Shown: positions 32,145 to 41,947, counted from the stretch's first letter. The stretch is 64,000 nt of DNA from Rhodothermales bacterium (GCA_028278205.1 JANQES010000114.1:48537-112536); one strand, 5' to 3'. Numbers and translations are program-made. The notes: generated by a model from the letters alone, not told the origin.

Positions 32145-35010
32145 AGTCCCCCCGGCCCCGCCCGTTGTTGATGCTGCCACTGCCGCCGAAGCCCGTCAGA
32201 AAGCCCGCCGGCACATCGTCCTGCGGGGCGCGCGGCAGCATAACCTCCAGGACATCGACCTCGACTTGCCCAAAGGTAAGCTGATCGTCTTCACCGGGCC
32301 GTCGGGCTCGGGCAAATCGAGCCTGGCTTTCGACACGATCTATGCCGAGGGGCAGCGGCGCTACGTCGAGAGCCTCAGTGCCTATGCCCGGCAGTTTCTC
32401 GAACGGATGGATAAGCCGGACGTGGATCTGATCACGGGGCTGGCCCCCGCCATCGCCATCGAGCAAAAGACACTGTCGAAGAACCCGCGCTCGACCGTGG
32501 CGACGCAGACCGAGATTTACGATCACCTGCGGTTGCTCTATGCCCGTATCGGCAAGACGATCTCGCCTGTCAGCGGCGAGCCGGTCACCAAAGATTCGCC
32601 GCGGTCGGTGGCCCAGACGCTCCACAGCCGCCTCGACGACCGGACGCGCTTCTACCTGTGCTTCCCGGTGCCCGCGCACAAGAAAGCGTCGATGAAGAAA
32701 GAACTGGAGACGCTGCGGCAGCGCGGTTTCTTCCGCCTGCTGGCGCTGCCCACCGCCGCCCAGGCCAAAAAAGGCCAGGCCGAGGAGGTGATCGATCTCA
32801 ACGAGACGCCGCCGGACAAAGTGCGCACGGCGCGTGACCGCCTGCTGGTGCTCGTAGACCGGCTGGCCATCAAAAAAGAAGATGAAGCCAACCAATCGCG
32901 CATCGCCGATTCGGTGGAGCAGGCGTTTCGGGAAGGCGGCGGGCGGTGTGTGATCCGCGTGGCCGGCGGCGGCGAGACCTTGCGCTTCAGCGAGCATTTC
33001 GAGAAAGATGGAATGGTCTTCGAGGAGCCGACGCCGCATCTGTTCGCTTTCAACAGCCCGGTGGGCGCCTGCCCGACGTGTCAGGGCTTCGGACGCGTGC
33101 CCGGCCTCGACGAAGACCTCGTCATCCCCAACCCCGAACTCTCGATCCGGCAGGGCGCCGTCGCGCCGTTCCGCACCGATCAGTGGAGCAAGTTCTTCCG
33201 CCAGCTCATCCGCCTCGCTGCCGACGAAGGCCTCGACATCGATCTGCCCTACAGCCAGCTTCCGGAGGCAGACAAGAAGATCGTCTGGGACGGCAAGGGC
33301 GAGTATGTGGGCATCTACGGCTTCTTCCGGTTTCTGGAGAAGCATTCTTACAAGATGCATTACCGCATCTACCACGCCCGCTTCCGAGGCTACTCGACCT
33401 GCCCCGACTGCGACGGCTTCCGGCTGCGCAAACATGCCCTCTACGTGAAAGTCGGCGGCCTGCACATCGGGCAGGTGACGGAACTGACGACGAAAGACGC
33501 CTTCGGCTTTTTCGAGGATCTGACGCTGACGCCTTTCGAAGAGCAGGTGGCCGGACGCGTGCTCGAAGAGATCCGCAAACGCCTGCGCTACCTCGTCGAA
33601 GTCGGCCTCGATTATCTATCGCTCGACCGGCTTTCGCAGACGCTCTCCGGCGGCGAGAGCCAGCGCATCAACCTGGCAACGTCGCTGGGCTCGTCGCTCG
33701 TGGGCTCACTCTACGTGCTCGACGAGCCGACCATCGGGCTGCACCCGCGCGACACGAACCGCCTCGTGGGCATCCTCGAACACCTGCGCGACATCGGCAA
33801 CACGGTCATCGTCGTCGAACACGAACGCGACGTGATGCGCCGCGCGGACCAGATCGTAGACCTCGGACCGGGTTCAGGCCGTCACGGCGGCCATGTGATC
33901 TTCCAGGGCGCCTACGAGACCATCCTCCAGGACCATCAATCGCTGACAGGCGCGTACCTGAGCGGGCACAAGCACATCCCCATCCCCCAGAGCCGCCGAC
34001 AATCCGACGGCGAGCGGGTCGTCGTCATCGAGAATGCGCGGCAGCATAACCTCAAGCGGCTCGACGTGCATTTTCCGCTGGGTCTGATCGTTTGTGTGGC
34101 CGGCGTCAGCGGCTCCGGCAAATCGACGCTGGTGCACGACACGCTCTATCAGGGGCTGCGGCGGCTCAAAGGGCAGATGGGCCGCGAGGGCAAAGTCGGC
34201 GCCCACGACGCCATCCGCGGCCACGGCTTTTTCGACGTCATCGAGATGGTCGATCAAAGCCCCATCGGGCGGACGCCGCGCTCCAACCCGGTCACCTACA
34301 CGAAGGCCTTCGACGCCATCCGCCAGCTTCTGGCCGATACGTATCAGGCGCGCATCCGAGGGCTGAGGCCGGGCTATTTCTCGTTCAACGTGCCCGGCGG
34401 GCGCTGCGAGGTGTGCCAGGGCGAAGGCGTCGTCAAGATCGAGATGCAGTTCCTGGCCGATCTTTATCTCGAATGCGAGGCGTGCAAAGGCAAACGCTAC
34501 AAAAAGGATGTTTTGGAGATCCGCTACAACGGTAAGAATGTCGATGACATTCTTAATATGACGATTGATGAAGCGGTCGATTTTTTCGAAAACGTGACGT
34601 CGGTGATCAACAAGCTGCGGGTGCTGCGGGAGATCGGCCTGGGGTATCTGACGCTGGGGCAGCCGGCCACGACGCTCTCCGGCGGCGAGGCGCAACGCAT
34701 CAAATTGGCCGCCCACATGGGCAAACGCGCGCAAGAACACATCCTCTACGTCTTCGACGAACCCACCACGGGCCTGCACTTCGACGACATCCGCAAGCTG
34801 CTGGCCGCCTTCAACCGCCTCGTCGACGAAGGCCACTCGATCATCGTCGTCGAGCACAACCTGGACGTGATCAAAAGCGCCGACTGGGTCATCGACCTGG
34901 GGCCGGAAGGCGGGCGCCGCGGCGGCTTCGTCGTGGCCGAGGGCACGCCGGAGACCATCGCCGCGCACGAAGAAAGCCACACGGGGCGGTTCTTGCGCGA
35001 GGTGTTGTGA
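32137..35010 (+). CDS. uvrA: Excinuclease ABC subunit A
   Basis: 957 residues, the normal UvrA length. Two ABC ATPase modules: Walker A GPSGSGKSS (about 55) and GVSGSGKST (about 655); signatures TLSGGESQRINLA and TLSGGEAQRIKLA; Walker B LYVLDEPTIGLHPRD and LYVFDEPTTGLHFDD. Zinc sites: CPTC with CPDC in the first half and CEVC with CEAC in the second. UvrA dimers find bulky DNA lesions and load UvrB in nucleotide excision repair. No inverted repeat like that before lexA was noticed upstream, so SOS control is not evident. Confidence 0.98.
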   Translation: MTEVPPAPPVVDAATAAEARQKARRHIVLRGARQHNLQDIDLDLPKGKLIVFTGPSGSGKSSLAFDTIYAEGQRRYVESLSAYARQFLERMDKPDVDLITGLAPAIAIEQKTLSKNPRSTVATQTEIYDHLRLLYARIGKTISPVSGEPVTKDSPRSVAQTLHSRLDDRTRFYLCFPVPAHKKASMKKELETLRQRGFFRLLALPTAAQAKKGQAEEVIDLNETPPDKVRTARDRLLVLVDRLAIKKEDEANQSRIADSVEQAFREGGGRCVIRVAGGGETLRFSEHFEKDGMVFEEPTPHLFAFNSPVGACPTCQGFGRVPGLDEDLVIPNPELSIRQGAVAPFRTDQWSKFFRQLIRLAADEGLDIDLPYSQLPEADKKIVWDGKGEYVGIYGFFRFLEKHSYKMHYRIYHARFRGYSTCPDCDGFRLRKHALYVKVGGLHIGQVTELTTKDAFGFFEDLTLTPFEEQVAGRVLEEIRKRLRYLVEVGLDYLSLDRLSQTLSGGESQRINLATSLGSSLVGSLYVLDEPTIGLHPRDTNRLVGILEHLRDIGNTVIVVEHERDVMRRADQIVDLGPGSGRHGGHVIFQGAYETILQDHQSLTGAYLSGHKHIPIPQSRRQSDGERVVVIENARQHNLKRLDVHFPLGLIVCVAGVSGSGKSTLVHDTLYQGLRRLKGQMGREGKVGAHDAIRGHGFFDVIEMVDQSPIGRTPRSNPVTYTKAFDAIRQLLADTYQARIRGLRPGYFSFNVPGGRCEVCQGEGVVKIEMQFLADLYLECEACKGKRYKKDVLEIRYNGKNVDDILNMTIDEAVDFFENVTSVINKLRVLREIGLGYLTLGQPATTLSGGEAQRIKLAAHMGKRAQEHILYVFDEPTTGLHFDDIRKLLAAFNRLVDEGHSIIVVEHNLDVIKSADWVIDLGPEGGRRGGFVVAEGTPETIAAHEESHTGRFLREVL

Positions 35011-35223
35011 GGCGGTTTCCAAAGAATGTGCCTCTTTTATTCTCTTGTCCGGTATTCCGTCAAGATGTATACACCTTCCAGAAATCATGTTTTTGATGAT
35101 ACGATTCCCAATAAGAATTCCATTTTAACCCTATACAACATATCACACTCTTTGCTTAGTTTAGCGTAATCACCTGCATCGATTATGCGGTCATCGTGAA
35201 ACCCGCTTTTTAACTCAACAATC
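35011..35223. other. AT-rich gap between uvrA and the ATPase island
   Basis: Base composition drops sharply at about 35020, marking the left edge of the AT-rich island. On the minus strand a 45-codon frame from 35225 to 35088 (MIVELKSGFHDDRIID...) looks protein-like and may be a gene remnant. No promoter was assigned with confidence. Confidence 0.4.
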
Positions 35224-36501
35224 ATGTTTAAAAGCATCACTCTCACGAATTTCCGAACCCACAGTTCGACGACTGTGGAACTGAAACCTGTGACTTTATT
35301 GATAGGCAATAACAACTCTGGAAAAACGAATTTCATCGCCGGACTTCGACATTTTAGCCAACTCGCAAGAAGAGCACGTCCTGATAGACGAAACTATAAT
35401 CCAACTGTTCATCCAGACGATCTCTTTCTGCATCGCTATCGACTGGCAGAGGGCGCACCAATGGCAATCAGTATAGACTGGGCAAACCTTTCAAAAAGAG
35501 AAGGTTGGCACAGAAATAGACGGGGGATTACGCCAATTGGAGATGTCACGTACTCTATGGAGTTATACGAAAGTGAAGGCCGAGTTAGTTGTAGCGAATT
35601 GATTCGCATTAAGCTAGAGAATGATGAAGATCCGACGGTGAAAAAGAACGGTTTCTCCAAACCTACGAATCGCTTATCTCTCAGAAAAAGTATTGAATCA
35701 GATACAGATTTGAGTGAAGAGCAAAAACGCCTTGCTTGGATTTTTTTTCAGGATTTTGCTTACACATTCGCTTATCACCTTCAGCCTGCTTTCATGAAGC
35801 AATTCAGTGAACAAAGTATAGACGATGATCGAGAGATCGACGAAACAAGAAAACCAGGAATTCCAACTCGACTTGGATACACAGGTCAAAATCTGCAAGA
35901 ACTCATTCTTGATATTAAAAATAACGAGGACCGAGTTTTTTCACGATTTATAGCATTGATGCGACGTTTTGAGCCATCTTTTCATTCGATAAGAGAACAT
36001 CATAAATATTCAAATAGAACCGTCTGGGAATTTGATTTGCGTCGAGAGAGTCCAGAACACATACTCGATGACTTCCCGCCCTCTGTCATTTCAGATGGAC
36101 TGATAAAAGCATCAGCCATTAGTTTACTGGTCTCTTTGAAAAATCCTCCTGCTCTCATTGTGTTGGAAGAGATTGAGAATGGTATTAATCCTGGGAACAT
36201 TCATGAAATTATGGACTGGATTTGGAAAGCATCTCACCCAGATGCTTCGGGGTATGCCCCTCAATTTATCCTCACATCTCACAGTCCGGCTGTACTACGG
36301 GAGTTTGTTGATCACCTTGACCATGTGTACACCGTTCATTTGGATAAGCGGTTTCGGAGCGATGTTCGAAACCTAAATACCTCTCTTGAAACCTTTATCG
36401 GTGTAGGGACCGTCGACGGCGAAATAGATGATGAAACCGGCTTAGTAAAGATCCCTGCTTATGAGTTGTCGAATCTATGGTATAACGGGACAATTGGGTG
36501 A
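35224..36501 (+). CDS. OLD-like/AAA_21 ABC-type ATPase (candidate defence ATPase)
   Basis: 425 residues. N-terminal SMC-like half-site: FKSITLTNFRTHSST, then Walker A GNNNSGKTN (28-36). C-terminal half: the degenerate signature region PPSVISDGLIKASAISLLVSL, Walker B LIVLEEIENGINPG (about 311) and the H-loop LTSHSPAVL (about 350). No fused Toprim domain is present, unlike full OLD nucleases. ATPases of this class drive several phage-defence systems (OLD, PARIS AriA, Septu PtuA, retron effectors). The gene is clearly lower in GC than its neighbours and shares a four-base overlap with the next gene, so it probably arrived as part of a two-gene unit. Confidence 0.85.
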   Translation: MFKSITLTNFRTHSSTTVELKPVTLLIGNNNSGKTNFIAGLRHFSQLARRARPDRRNYNPTVHPDDLFLHRYRLAEGAPMAISIDWANLSKREGWHRNRRGITPIGDVTYSMELYESEGRVSCSELIRIKLENDEDPTVKKNGFSKPTNRLSLRKSIESDTDLSEEQKRLAWIFFQDFAYTFAYHLQPAFMKQFSEQSIDDDREIDETRKPGIPTRLGYTGQNLQELILDIKNNEDRVFSRFIALMRRFEPSFHSIREHHKYSNRTVWEFDLRRESPEHILDDFPPSVISDGLIKASAISLLVSLKNPPALIVLEEIENGINPGNIHEIMDWIWKASHPDASGYAPQFILTSHSPAVLREFVDHLDHVYTVHLDKRFRSDVRNLNTSLETFIGVGTVDGEIDDETGLVKIPAYELSNLWYNGTIG

Positions 36502-37208
36502 CTCTCTTGTCAGGAACACGAAACATAGGAATTATCGGGGATGGAAGTAATGACCATGACATTATTGAGCATGTTGTCAAATGCATTCTCTCGAATGATG
36601 ATCCGATTAATGTTTTTCCATTGAGAAGATTTAAACTTAGAGATGAGATTGATCGTTATTGGCGATCTGCAAAAGATGACGAAGATTACTGCCTTTCAAG
36701 CTCACCCGCATCATCCCTTCAAAAACATATCGCAGGGGTACTGGTCAGAGCCTTTGAGGATTTTATGAGAGCCGCAGGCTTAATTTCGTGCAACGATATT
36801 CTCATAGTAACATCTGATGCTGAACGCAGTCTCAATAGCCGAGAGACCTATCTTAATACCTGGGCTTTCAGCATTCCTATGATTTTAGCCAGTGCTGTCG
36901 AGAAGTTTTATCACATCATGGCTGGGCGTGGTTACGCTTATGATGTTTTACCTCTCATTGTGCCTCTCATAACCTTCCCATCCATTGAGGTTCTCATCGC
37001 GGCAGCAAGAAAAACGGACCACTATGGTAAGAGTGCTCGAAGCCTAAAGTTTGAACTCTATGGGGCTGGAAGTAGTCCTCGACAAGAAGTATTCGAAGAA
37101 AAAGCTCTCAATTTCATCATACCAGAAAATATACCTCACATTTTTAATCGAGTACCTGAATCCCGTCTATTCATCCAAACCTTGTATTTTGGGAAGAATA
37201 GGCGATGA
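36498..37208 (+). CDS. Partner of the OLD-like ATPase, possible Toprim-like protein
   Basis: 236 residues beginning at GTG 36498, whose GTGA overlaps the ATPase stop. The first strand-loop reads NIGIIGDGSNDHDIIEHVV (9-27) and the next acidic strand DILIVTSDAERS (100-111), a spacing reminiscent of Toprim or DUF4276/RloB-type partners, but the usual glutamate after the first strand is replaced by Asp, so the assignment is tentative. The rest is mixed alpha/beta with no membrane segment. Low GC like the ATPase. Expected role: effector or nuclease half of the pair. I do not recognise a named family. Confidence 0.7.
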   Translation: MTLLSGTRNIGIIGDGSNDHDIIEHVVKCILSNDDPINVFPLRRFKLRDEIDRYWRSAKDDEDYCLSSSPASSLQKHIAGVLVRAFEDFMRAAGLISCNDILIVTSDAERSLNSRETYLNTWAFSIPMILASAVEKFYHIMAGRGYAYDVLPLIVPLITFPSIEVLIAAARKTDHYGKSARSLKFELYGAGSSPRQEVFEEKALNFIIPENIPHIFNRVPESRLFIQTLYFGKNRR

Positions 37209-37644
37209 GGGGTCTGGTCTAGAGGCAACAAGCAAACGCTCTGATGTCCCGACGCCCCGGCTGACTAAAACCATCCACCCGGCCCGTTTTGGAAGGCCGG
37301 TTAATATTCCGTAGGTTTAGCTATGGTTTTGCGGCGGCGGCTCTTTCATATTTTTTTGCGCGTGATGTTACTTCTTTATGAAAGGACGCGGCTAAAGTAT
37401 ACTTAGGAGGCCTCGGTCCCTTCACCCGCGTCATCACCCCCCATGAGAATCGAGTGAAATCCGACCACAACCTGCCTCGCGAAGACAGGACGAAGAACCT
37501 TCTTTGGCGCGCTCCCGTTCAGCGCGAAGGAATGTAACGCAAAACGGGGTGTTGACACCCACGGTATCACCCTCAACTACGCTACGTGGCTGTTCCGGAG
37601 CGCCGTCTGCTCGCACCATCGGTTCCGGACACGTCGAGTTTATT
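37209..37644. other. Gap after the ATPase island
   Basis: Contains an inverted repeat CCGGCC (37279-37284) / GGCCGG (37295-37300) followed by TTAATATT, probably a terminator for the two-gene unit, then a T-rich stretch and a GC-rich leader before the GT4 gene. An open frame extends upstream of that gene to 37504 but looks non-coding. Confidence 0.4.
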
Positions 37645-38946
37645 ATGGCAGGCGTACCTGATCTCAATCACATCAACGGTAAGACAGAGCGCCACCAGAG
37701 CCTGGTGGGCAAGCGCATCGCGCTCTTCACGGGGGCCTATAATTACATCTCCGACGGTGTCACGCTGACGCTCAACCGGCTCGTGACGTATCTGGAAAAG
37801 CACGGCGCCGAGGTGCTGGTCTTCTCGCCGACGACCAAAAAGCCGCCGCCGATTGAGCATGCCGGCACGCTGGTGTCCGTCCCGTCGATCCCCTTCCCCG
37901 GCCGGTCTGATTATCGGCTGGCCATCGGATTGCCGCGTAAGATCCGGGCGCGTCTCAAGGTGTTCGATCCGGATCTGTTCCACATCGCCACGCCGGACTA
38001 CATGGGGTCTCAGGCGCTGCGGTATGCCCGCGCGCGGGGGATTCCGGTGGTGGCGTCGTTCCACACACACTTCGGCGCGTATTGCAAGTATTTTGTGTCG
38101 TATCACAAATTCTATCGGATGGACCTGCTCGAAAGCACGGCCTGGCGCTACGGGCGATGGTTTTATCCCAAGTGCGAACACATCTACGTGCCCACGCTCT
38201 CGATAGCCGACGAGTTGCGCTCGCACGGCATCACCAACGGCTTGCGGCTGTGGCAGCGCGGTGTCGATACGTCGTTCTTCAACCCGTCGAACCGCTCGAC
38301 GTCCTGGCGGCAGGCCATCGGCATCGAGGATGGTGAGGTGGTGGTTACGTTTGTGAGCCGGCTCGTCTGGGAAAAAGGCCTGCTCATCTTTGCCGATGTC
38401 ATCGAAGGGCTGGAGGCACGCGGCATCCCGCATCGCAGCATGATCGTGGGCGATGGCCCGGCGCGCGCTAAGCTCGAAGAACGCCTGCCGAACACCCTTT
38501 TCACAGGGCATCTCCAGGGTGAAGACCTGGCCCGCGCCTATGCCTCGTCCGACGTTTTCCTCTTTCCGAGCGACACCGAGACCTTCGGCAACGTCACGCT
38601 GGAGGCGATGGCCTCGGGCGTGCCGACGGTGTGCGCCGATGCCTCGGGCAGCAACGCCCTCGTCGTCGATGGCGAGACGGGTTTCCTGGCCCAACCCGGC
38701 CAATCCGCCGAATTCCTCGACGCCGTAGAACGCCTCGTCACCGACCCGGCGCTGCGGGCCGAGATGGGCCGGAACGCCCTGGCCCGTGCCCGTACCTACG
38801 AATGGGAGGAAGCCATGGCCTGCGTGGCCGGCTACTACGAGGAAATCTTTGCGCCGGAACCAGCAGTGGCGGGCACCGGCGACGGTCACGCCACCTCCGA
38901 CCTCGGCATCTCGCCTCCCGTCTTGACGCCCCCCTCTTCTGTCTGA
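37645..38946 (+). CDS. Glycosyltransferase family 4 protein
   Basis: 433 residues from ATG 37645 (MAGVPDLNHINGK). GT-B fold: N-terminal GKRIALFTGAYNYISDGVTLTLNRL, linker motif FHTHFGAYCKYF, and C-terminal donor domain VVTFVSRLVWEKGLLIFADV, SDVFLFPSDTETFGNVTLEAMASGVPTV with the E-x7-E pair. Sequence pattern resembles the MgtA/PimB-like alpha-mannosyltransferases. Sixteen bases before the next GT4 gene on the same strand, so the two are likely cotranscribed and act on one glycan. Confidence 0.92.
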   Translation: MAGVPDLNHINGKTERHQSLVGKRIALFTGAYNYISDGVTLTLNRLVTYLEKHGAEVLVFSPTTKKPPPIEHAGTLVSVPSIPFPGRSDYRLAIGLPRKIRARLKVFDPDLFHIATPDYMGSQALRYARARGIPVVASFHTHFGAYCKYFVSYHKFYRMDLLESTAWRYGRWFYPKCEHIYVPTLSIADELRSHGITNGLRLWQRGVDTSFFNPSNRSTSWRQAIGIEDGEVVVTFVSRLVWEKGLLIFADVIEGLEARGIPHRSMIVGDGPARAKLEERLPNTLFTGHLQGEDLARAYASSDVFLFPSDTETFGNVTLEAMASGVPTVCADASGSNALVVDGETGFLAQPGQSAEFLDAVERLVTDPALRAEMGRNALARARTYEWEEAMACVAGYYEEIFAPEPAVAGTGDGHATSDLGISPPVLTPPSSV

Positions 38947-38961
38947 TCAACGGCCAAAACC

Positions 38962-40152
38962 GTGCGTCTGTTATACGTATCTCAGTCGTTTCCGCCGGCT
39001 AACCGGCCGATGGCGAACGTCGGCGGGATGCAACGTGTGGCCGTCGAGTTGTACGAGGCCCTCAACACGCATCCCGACGTAGCCCTCGACGCGCTGGTGC
39101 TGCGCAGTTCGTGGCGCTGGCATCACATCGTGGGCATCGGCTGGCTCTTTACGACGCTGCGCAAGATCCGGCGCAAAGCCGAACGGGGCGAGATCGACGC
39201 GGTGCTCTTTTCGTCGATGGTGCCGGCGTCGCTGGCGCCGCTCTTGCGGAAGACGCTGGCGCCGCGCGGCATCCCGATGGCCGCCATCGCCCATGGCCGC
39301 GACGTGACGCAGCCCGGCCCCTACCAGCATCTTTTGGTCCGCCGTATTCTGGGCGCGCTCGACGCCGTGCTGCCCGTCAGCCGGGCCACCGCCGCCGAAT
39401 GCGTCAAGCGCGGCATGCCCAAAAACAAGATCCGCGTGCTGCCCAACGGCGTCGATACCGCTCGTTTTTCGACGATAACGGATCATGCAGCCCGCCGCCG
39501 CGCGCTCGTCGAAGCCCTCGGCGATCCGGCGCAGCCGCTTTCGGATGAGGCCCTGCTTTTGTGCAGCGTCGGGCGGCAGGTCGAACGCAAAGGCTTCGCG
39601 TGGTTCGTCGATGAAGTGATGCCGCTCTTGCCCGACGACGTGCATTACTGGCTGGCCGGCGCCGGCCCGCAAGCCGATGCCATCGCCGAAGCCGCCGGGC
39701 GCCACGGCCTGACGGAGCGCGTCCGCCTGCTGGGCCGCATCTCGGACGAGGCCCTCGCGCTGCTCTATCGCGGCGCCGATCTCTTCGTCATGCCCAACAT
39801 TCCCATCCCCGGCGACATCGAAGGCTTCGGCATTGTGATGTTGGAAGCAGGGATGTCTGGCACGCCGGCCATCGCGTCGCGGCTCGAAGGCATCCAGGAC
39901 GTGATCACCGACGGCGCCAACGGCCATCTCGTCGAAAGCGGCAACGTGTGGGCGTTCTCCGAAGCCATCATCCCGTATTATCACGACCGCCCGGCGCTCG
40001 AAGCCGCCGCCGTCCGGGCCGCCCGTCACACCGCCGAGACCTTCAGTTGGCCCGCCGTCGCCGACCGCTACGCCAGGACGATGCGCGCGCTGCTGCCGGC
40101 GCAGCCTGACGCCTCTTCGGTGAATCTGGAAGAGGTGATTTCGAGAGGGTGA
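38962..40152 (+). CDS. Glycosyltransferase family 4 protein
   Basis: 396 residues from GTG 38962 (MRLLYVSQSFPPANRPMANVGGMQRVAVELYE). GT-B fold with AIAHGRDVTQPG, the linker VLPVSRATAAECVKRGMPKNKIRVLPNGVDTARF, and donor-site region LLCSVGRQVERKGFAWFVDEV and EGFGIVMLEAGMSGTPAI (E-x7-E). Retaining transferase of unknown specificity. The last codons (SRG) run into the purine-rich arm of the downstream repeat. Confidence 0.92.
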   Translation: MRLLYVSQSFPPANRPMANVGGMQRVAVELYEALNTHPDVALDALVLRSSWRWHHIVGIGWLFTTLRKIRRKAERGEIDAVLFSSMVPASLAPLLRKTLAPRGIPMAAIAHGRDVTQPGPYQHLLVRRILGALDAVLPVSRATAAECVKRGMPKNKIRVLPNGVDTARFSTITDHAARRRALVEALGDPAQPLSDEALLLCSVGRQVERKGFAWFVDEVMPLLPDDVHYWLAGAGPQADAIAEAAGRHGLTERVRLLGRISDEALALLYRGADLFVMPNIPIPGDIEGFGIVMLEAGMSGTPAIASRLEGIQDVITDGANGHLVESGNVWAFSEAIIPYYHDRPALEAAAVRAARHTAETFSWPAVADRYARTMRALLPAQPDASSVNLEEVISRG

Positions 40153-40388
40153 GAGGGCGAGCGGGAAAGAAAGCCGCGTAGCGGCGTCCTATTTGTAGCA
40201 TAAAAGCCTCTAATAAACCAAGCTCCGTAGGAGCGGCCTGTTCCGCAAATGATTGAACAGGCCGCTCCTACGGAGCTTGATCTTTTTGGAAAACCGGGTT
40301 GCTACAAACAGGTCGCGCCTACGGCGCTATTCTCGATTCATGATCACCGAAGCGTTCCCCCTTTCTCCCACTCGCCCTCTCGCCCCTC
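40142..40388. repeat. Triply nested inverted repeat
   Basis: Outer GA-rich arms (40142-40168 / 40361-40388); middle arms of the GTAGCGGCGTCCT..TTGTAGCA type and complement (to 40330); inner arms AAGCTCCGTAGGAGCGGCC with GGCCGCTCCTACGGAGCTT (about 40220-40280). Between the GT4 gene and the FGE-like gene, which converge. Confidence 0.85.
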
Positions 40389-41844
40389 ACATCCCGGCGG
40401 TGCGGGCGCAGCGGAAGCCGTAGGCGCGATGCGGATACGACCCGGCCCAACCGCCGAAGCGTCGATAGGCGATGGGGCTGTAGGGGTTGAAATCGCTGAT
40501 GGCGCGGCCCTGGTCGTAGAAGCCGCCGCCGCGATAACCGTGGCCTTCTCTGCCGAGGTAGTCGTGCGGCCAGTCGTCGTTGGTGGCGCGACCGCGCTGG
40601 CCGATGCGCCCGTCGCCGTGGGTGCCGGTGAAGGCGCGGCCATCGGCCTGGCCGATGGTGACGACGCGCTCCCAGACGCTGCCGGCCAGATCCATCACCC
40701 AGAAATACGACGCGCCGAAGACCGGGCGGGTGACGTCGGTCAGGCGGCTCTCGTCCCATCCATTTTCCATGCCGAGTTCGTCGTCCGGGCCGACGACGCG
40801 GGCGAGACCGTCGAAGGAGGCGGTGCCCCAGGGGAAGGCGCCCGGCAGCGGCTTCTCCGGCCCCCGGCTGGCTTTGGTAAACTCGAACTCCGTCATCGGG
40901 CGCAGCGCGGCCCAGTCGGCGAAAGCCAGGCCGTCGTCCCAACTCGAAAAGTTGAGCGGGCGTTGCGGGCTTCCTGCCACGTACCGGCCTTCTTCCAGGC
41001 GGATCGTGCCGCGCTTTCCAGCGTACGTCCGCCCGCCGAAGCTGAAGCGTTCGAAGGTGTAATTGTCGGGGAGGGTGTTGAGGAAGGCGGCATACTGGCC
41101 CTGCGTGATCTCATATTTCATTACGTAGAACGCCTCAAATCCTTTAGGAAACGCCGCCGGCACCGGGCCTTGCTGATCGCCCTGGTATTCCTGTGTCTGG
41201 CTTCGATAATACAGTTGGCCGGGCGCCGGCCCCACCGGAAGGGCTGCCTCCGAGGTAATCTCGACGAGGCCGTCCGGCACGCCGCCTTCACCAGATCGAT
41301 AGAACGCGCCGAAGTTGAGCGCCGTCGTGTCTGGGTCGCCGAGGACAAAAGGGCCGGGGGGGATGTAGACCATCTCGATGCCGAAAACCTCCAGCCGGGC
41401 CTGCCCGTCGCGGCGCGGGTTGTACGAGGCCGGATCGAGTTGGACGCTGAGGCGCCATCGGATGTCGCCCCGGAAGGGTTCGGCGGGATAAATGAAGAAG
41501 CCCGTGCTATCGCGCCCCACGTCGATCTGCGCCGACGGGGCATCGACGCCGGGGATGTCGAGGACGCGGTGGCCGTCGGGCGCCAGCGTCACGTGGCGAA
41601 GGCCCTGCCCGCCGTAGATCAGCTTGAGGAAGATCCACGCGGCGTCGTGGTTGCGTTCGGTGTGCCAGGCATTGCGCCACGACAGATCGAAGACCACCCG
41701 CAACTCGCCCGTAGCGCCGGGCCGGTTGACAAACTGCACATTATCGATGCGAAGATCGTTGGCGCGGAGCGTGGTGGCGCAGGCCAGCAAGACGACGAGG
41801 GTGAGGAGCCCGTTTCGAAGGGCAGCTTTTGTTTTCGAAGTCAT
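40387..41844 (-). CDS. Secreted formylglycine-generating-enzyme-like (SUMF1/FGE-sulfatase) domain protein
   Basis: 485 residues from ATG 41844 with signal peptide MTSKTKAALRNGLLTLVVLLACATTLRA. An N-terminal beta region of about 150 residues (NVQFVNRPGATGELRVVFDLSWRNAW) precedes the FGE fold: GIEMVYIPPGPFVLGD, EAFYVMKYEITQGQYAAFLN, RPMTEFEFTKASRGP, MDLAGSVWERVV and the C-terminal YGFRCAR. Many FGE-fold proteins are not sulfatase activators; no sulfatase lies nearby, so the role is open. The upstream extension of the frame is repeat sequence and is rejected. Confidence 0.88.
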   Translation of the reverse strand: MTSKTKAALRNGLLTLVVLLACATTLRANDLRIDNVQFVNRPGATGELRVVFDLSWRNAWHTERNHDAAWIFLKLIYGGQGLRHVTLAPDGHRVLDIPGVDAPSAQIDVGRDSTGFFIYPAEPFRGDIRWRLSVQLDPASYNPRRDGQARLEVFGIEMVYIPPGPFVLGDPDTTALNFGAFYRSGEGGVPDGLVEITSEAALPVGPAPGQLYYRSQTQEYQGDQQGPVPAAFPKGFEAFYVMKYEITQGQYAAFLNTLPDNYTFERFSFGGRTYAGKRGTIRLEEGRYVAGSPQRPLNFSSWDDGLAFADWAALRPMTEFEFTKASRGPEKPLPGAFPWGTASFDGLARVVGPDDELGMENGWDESRLTDVTRPVFGASYFWVMDLAGSVWERVVTIGQADGRAFTGTHGDGRIGQRGRATNDDWPHDYLGREGHGYRGGGFYDQGRAISDFNPYSPIAYRRFGGWAGSYPHRAYGFRCARTAGM

Positions 41845-41865
41845 CGCTTTATCAGGCGTATGAAG

Positions 41866-41944
41866 CGAAAGGGAGAGAGGGAGAAAGGGGGAGAGAGAGC
41901 TTCTTTTCCTCTCCCTTTCTCCCTCTCCCCCTCTCTCCCTTTCG
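41866..41944. repeat. GA/CT heptamer hairpin
   Basis: Near-perfect arms CGAAAGGGAGAGAGGGAGAAAG... and their complement ending CCCTTTCG, with a short loop near 41900-41910. It fills the gap between the NTF2-like gene and the FGE-like gene. Confidence 0.85.
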
Positions 41945-41947
41945 ATG

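Noticed and set aside
37504..37644. Longer N-terminal extension of the GT4 protein
   Set aside because: The 47 extra residues are low-complexity and no GT4 relative has them; ATG 37645 fits the domain start.
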